A DNA stretch of 14,016 bases from the NCBI GenBank assembly GCA_041485445.1, contig JBGPJN010000054.1:1-14016 (forward strand), read 5' to 3'. Position numbers and translations under genes: made by a program. Source of the DNA: SHYG01 sp041485445. GTDB taxonomy: Bacteria; Chloroflexota; Dehalococcoidia; Lucifugimonadales; UBA3495. The notes beneath the pieces are model-generated. The model was not told the origin of the DNA, ran no database searches, and saw only the letters and a list, made by a program, of their open reading frames with translations. Of this stretch, positions 12,232 through 14,016 are shown piece after piece (positions within the stretch are counted from its first letter, which is position 1; every line of letters begins with the position of its first letter).

Positions 12232-13167
12232 ATGAAGCTGGTGCTGTTCGACGATTACAAGCTGGGCGTCATCAAAGGCAACAGCGTGGTGGACGTGCGC
12301 CCCGCGGTGGCGGACCTGGCCCACACCTCGCCCCAGGACCTGATGACCCAGCTCATCCGCAACTTCGACCGCTACCGCGGCCCCATGGAAGAGTTGGTCC
12401 GCAGCTCCCGGGGGGTGTCCCTGCGCCAGGTGCGGCTGCGGGCGCCCCTGCCCGCGCCCACCCGCATTGTGGCCATGGCGGTGAACTACATGGAGCACGG
12501 CACCCGGGAGAAGGCCGCGGACATTGACGCCTTCCTCAAGTCGGCCAGCGTAGTCATCGGCGACGGCGACACGGTGGTGCTGCCCGACGTCCAGCCGACG
12601 ATCTTCGAGCAGGAGGCGGAGCTGGGGTTGGTCATCGGCAAGCGGGCCAGCAAGGTGACGCCCGAGGAGGCCTACGACTACATCTTCGGCTACACCAACT
12701 TCATCGACGTGTCGGCCCGAGGGTTCCGGCCGGAGAACCGCCCCAGCTTCTTCTGGGGCAAGAGCTGGGACACCTTCGGGCCCATGGGGCCGGCCATCGT
12801 CACCGCCGACGAGATTGCCGACCCCATGGACCTGAACGTGAAGTGCTGGATCAACGGCAAGCTGTACCAGGACTACTCCACCAGCGACATGGCCCACGAC
12901 ATCCCCCATCTCATGGAGTGGGTCACCTGGATCACCACGCTGCAGCCCGGCGACCTGGTGGCCTGCGGCACCAACCACACGGGGCTGTGTGCCATTCAGA
13001 ACGGGGACCGCATTGAGGTGGAGACCCAGGGCCTGGGCAAGCTCACCGTGCAGGTGAAGGACGAGCTGGGCCGGGAGTGGCCCCGCGCGCCCCGGCGGGA
13101 GAAGACCCCGGAGCAGATCCGGGCCATCGGCGGGCCGGCGTCCTTCCAGCGGCTGGGGAAGAGTTAG
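12232..13167 (+). CDS. Fumarylacetoacetate hydrolase (FAH) family protein
   Basis: ATG at 12232 with AGGAGGC at 12221-12227; 311 residues. The N-terminal 70 residues form the small cap domain (MKLVLFDDYKLGVIKG). The FAH fold follows, with metal ligands in EQEAELGLVIGK (Glu128 and Glu130), Asp159 (NFIDVSARGF) and Lys177 (WGKSWDTFGPMGPAIV). PGDLVACGTN (239-248) is the usual late signature. These enzymes cleave or decarboxylate 2,4-diketo acids in aromatic catabolism; members include fumarylpyruvate hydrolase and 2-hydroxyhepta-2,4-diene-1,7-dioate isomerase. The substrate cannot be fixed. A C-terminal tail (283-311) is longer than in many relatives. Confidence 0.9.
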   Translation: MKLVLFDDYKLGVIKGNSVVDVRPAVADLAHTSPQDLMTQLIRNFDRYRGPMEELVRSSRGVSLRQVRLRAPLPAPTRIVAMAVNYMEHGTREKAADIDAFLKSASVVIGDGDTVVLPDVQPTIFEQEAELGLVIGKRASKVTPEEAYDYIFGYTNFIDVSARGFRPENRPSFFWGKSWDTFGPMGPAIVTADEIADPMDLNVKCWINGKLYQDYSTSDMAHDIPHLMEWVTWITTLQPGDLVACGTNHTGLCAIQNGDRIEVETQGLGKLTVQVKDELGREWPRAPRREKTPEQIRAIGGPASFQRLGKS

Positions 13168-13302
13168 CTTTCCGATTTCCGTCCCAGCGGGTCTGCGCTA
13201 CTGTAGCTGAAGGCGTTGGTCTGAGGGGTATGCTTACCCTTGTCTCGTCCGTCTCCCTCCATTGGAGAGGGGGAAATCACGGTCAGGGAGGGTATGCCGG
13301 TG

Positions 13303-13746
13303 ATGGTCAACAAACGGCTCATTATTACCTGGATTGCTGTATTTGTGGCCTGGATGATCGGCAACTTTGTCATCAATGGACTGGTGCTGTTAAACGACTA
13401 TGCGCGCCTCTCCAGCCTCTACCGCCCCATGGAGGGACCCAGCAACCTGTTTCCATTGCTGATTCTGGCGCATGTGGTAATGGCTTTCGCCTTCGCCATG
13501 ATCTACTCAGAGATCGCCAGCACCAAGCCGTGGGTGCAGCGGGGACTCCGCTACGGTGTGGCCGTGGCGCTCCTGACCGTGGTGCCAACTTACACCATTT
13601 ATTACGTGGTTCAGCCCATTCCGGGAATGCTGGTGGTCAAGCAGATTGTCCTCGGCTTGATTCTGGTGGTGCTCTTAGGCGTGCTGGCGGCGTTCCTGAA
13701 CAAGCCGGCGCCGGCCACTGCAGTGGTGGCCCGGCCAGCTCATTAG
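13303..13746 (+). CDS. Four-helix membrane protein, unknown (tandem copy 1)
   Basis: ATG at 13303 with AGGGAGGG ten bases upstream; it aligns with the start of the next gene. Earlier in-frame starts (13240, 13294) run through a hairpin repeat. Length 147 residues, helices at about 6-29, 50-70, 84-101 and 107-131. NxVxNxxVL...DYARLSSLYRP and AHVVMAFAFAMIYSEI are shared with the following gene. The polar residues Asn21 and His57 inside or beside helices may be functional. No family is recognised. The 13168-13302 gap holds a small CTCC-ATT-GGAG hairpin. Confidence 0.75.
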   Translation: MVNKRLIITWIAVFVAWMIGNFVINGLVLLNDYARLSSLYRPMEGPSNLFPLLILAHVVMAFAFAMIYSEIASTKPWVQRGLRYGVAVALLTVVPTYTIYYVVQPIPGMLVVKQIVLGLILVVLLGVLAAFLNKPAPATAVVARPAH

Positions 13747-13773
13747 CCGGGCGTGGGTTAGGAGGTCTTCCCA

Positions 13774-14016
13774 GTGAACAAGAAGCTTGTCCTCACCTGG
13801 ATCCTGGTCTTCGTCGCCTGGCAGGTGGGCAACTTCGTCATCCACGCGCTGTTGCTGTCTGGCGACTACTCCCGCCTGCCCAGCCTCTACCGGCCTGAGG
13901 CGGAGTCGATGCGGTACTTGCCGTTGGAAGTCCTGGCCCACGTGATGATGGCGGGCGCCTTGGCGTGGGTCTACTCGAAGGGGGTGTCGGCAACACCGTG
14001 GTTCCCCCAGGGCTTG
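13774..14016 (+). CDS. Paralogous membrane protein (tandem copy 2), cut by window end
   Basis: GTG at 13774 with GGAGGT (13761-13766), 27 bp after the previous gene; 81 residues are visible with no stop. The sequence begins MNKKLVLTWILVFVAWQVGN and continues with DYSRLPSLYRP and LAHVMMAGALAWVYSKG, matching the upstream protein at roughly half the positions. The pair arose by duplication and is surely co-transcribed. Both keep the Asn in helix 1 and the Ala-His before helix 2. Confidence 0.85.
   Translation, partial: MNKKLVLTWILVFVAWQVGNFVIHALLLSGDYSRLPSLYRPEAESMRYLPLEVLAHVMMAGALAWVYSKGVSATPWFPQGL

Noticed and set aside
12202..12978. 258-residue minus-strand frame, and similar frames opposite the amidohydrolase
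   Set aside because: Antisense shadows of clear enzyme genes with His/Gly/Val-rich composition and no domain pattern.
1..14016. CRISPR array
   Set aside because: No regularly spaced direct repeats with unique spacers; the GTTAAC and heptamer repeats are too short and irregular.

Overview
The window is high-GC bacterial chromosome carrying a complete 5.8 kb tRNA-integrated mobile element. Gene content, long G+C-rich intergenic repeats and the style of the phage genes suggest an uncultured Chloroflexota-like bacterium. That placement is an inference from general feel and was not tested by any search.

Host part 1 (1-5136): the C-terminal half of an MFS transporter, a one-helix membrane protein, a composite palindromic repeat and a small acidic protein. 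Next comes a promoter followed at once by a terminator, a four-cysteine zinc-ribbon protein, a phage-type terminase large subunit and an HK97-type portal protein. The packaging pair has no capsid, protease or tail genes in view. Terminase and portal are separated by about 300 bp of host-type palindromic repeats, which suggests an old, orphaned phage module.

Mobile element (5174-11046): tRNA-Gly(CCC) at 5137-5211 is the attachment gene. Its last 40 bases are repeated exactly at 11007-11046, bounding an element of 5833 bp. Reading inward from attR, the minus strand carries a tyrosine integrase, an excisionase-like HTH protein, and a P-loop ATPase with a winged-helix tail that is broken by one base. 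At the attL end, a leftward pair encodes a zinc ribbon and an XRE-type HTH protein whose last codons lie inside the tRNA gene. The plus strand carries a conserved-looking 118-aa protein, a lipoprotein and two or three small membrane proteins as probable cargo. A 0.5 kb non-coding, hairpin-rich stretch (7925-8436) separates the two convergent arms. No relaxase, capsid or packaging gene lies inside the att sites.

The most striking feature is the geometry at attP. When the element is excised and circular, the HTH reading frame runs without a stop through the 40-bp core into the integrase frame, predicting a 354-aa HTH-integrase fusion. Integration cuts this into an 84-aa HTH protein that ends within the tRNA and an integrase with no visible ribosome-binding site or strong promoter. 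This resembles in principle the integration-dependent repressor switch of some mycobacteriophages. Four GTTAAC sites next to the core, two divergent promoters, and two genes with a -10 box exactly six bases before the start codon (leaderless geometry) add to the picture.

Host part 2 (11047-14016): an amidohydrolase-2 family enzyme with its own promoter, a fumarylacetoacetate-hydrolase family enzyme, and two tandem paralogous four-helix membrane proteins, the second cut by the window end. Three different intergenic repeats in the host parts each contain the same short motif CTTAGC-N-GCGTAA.
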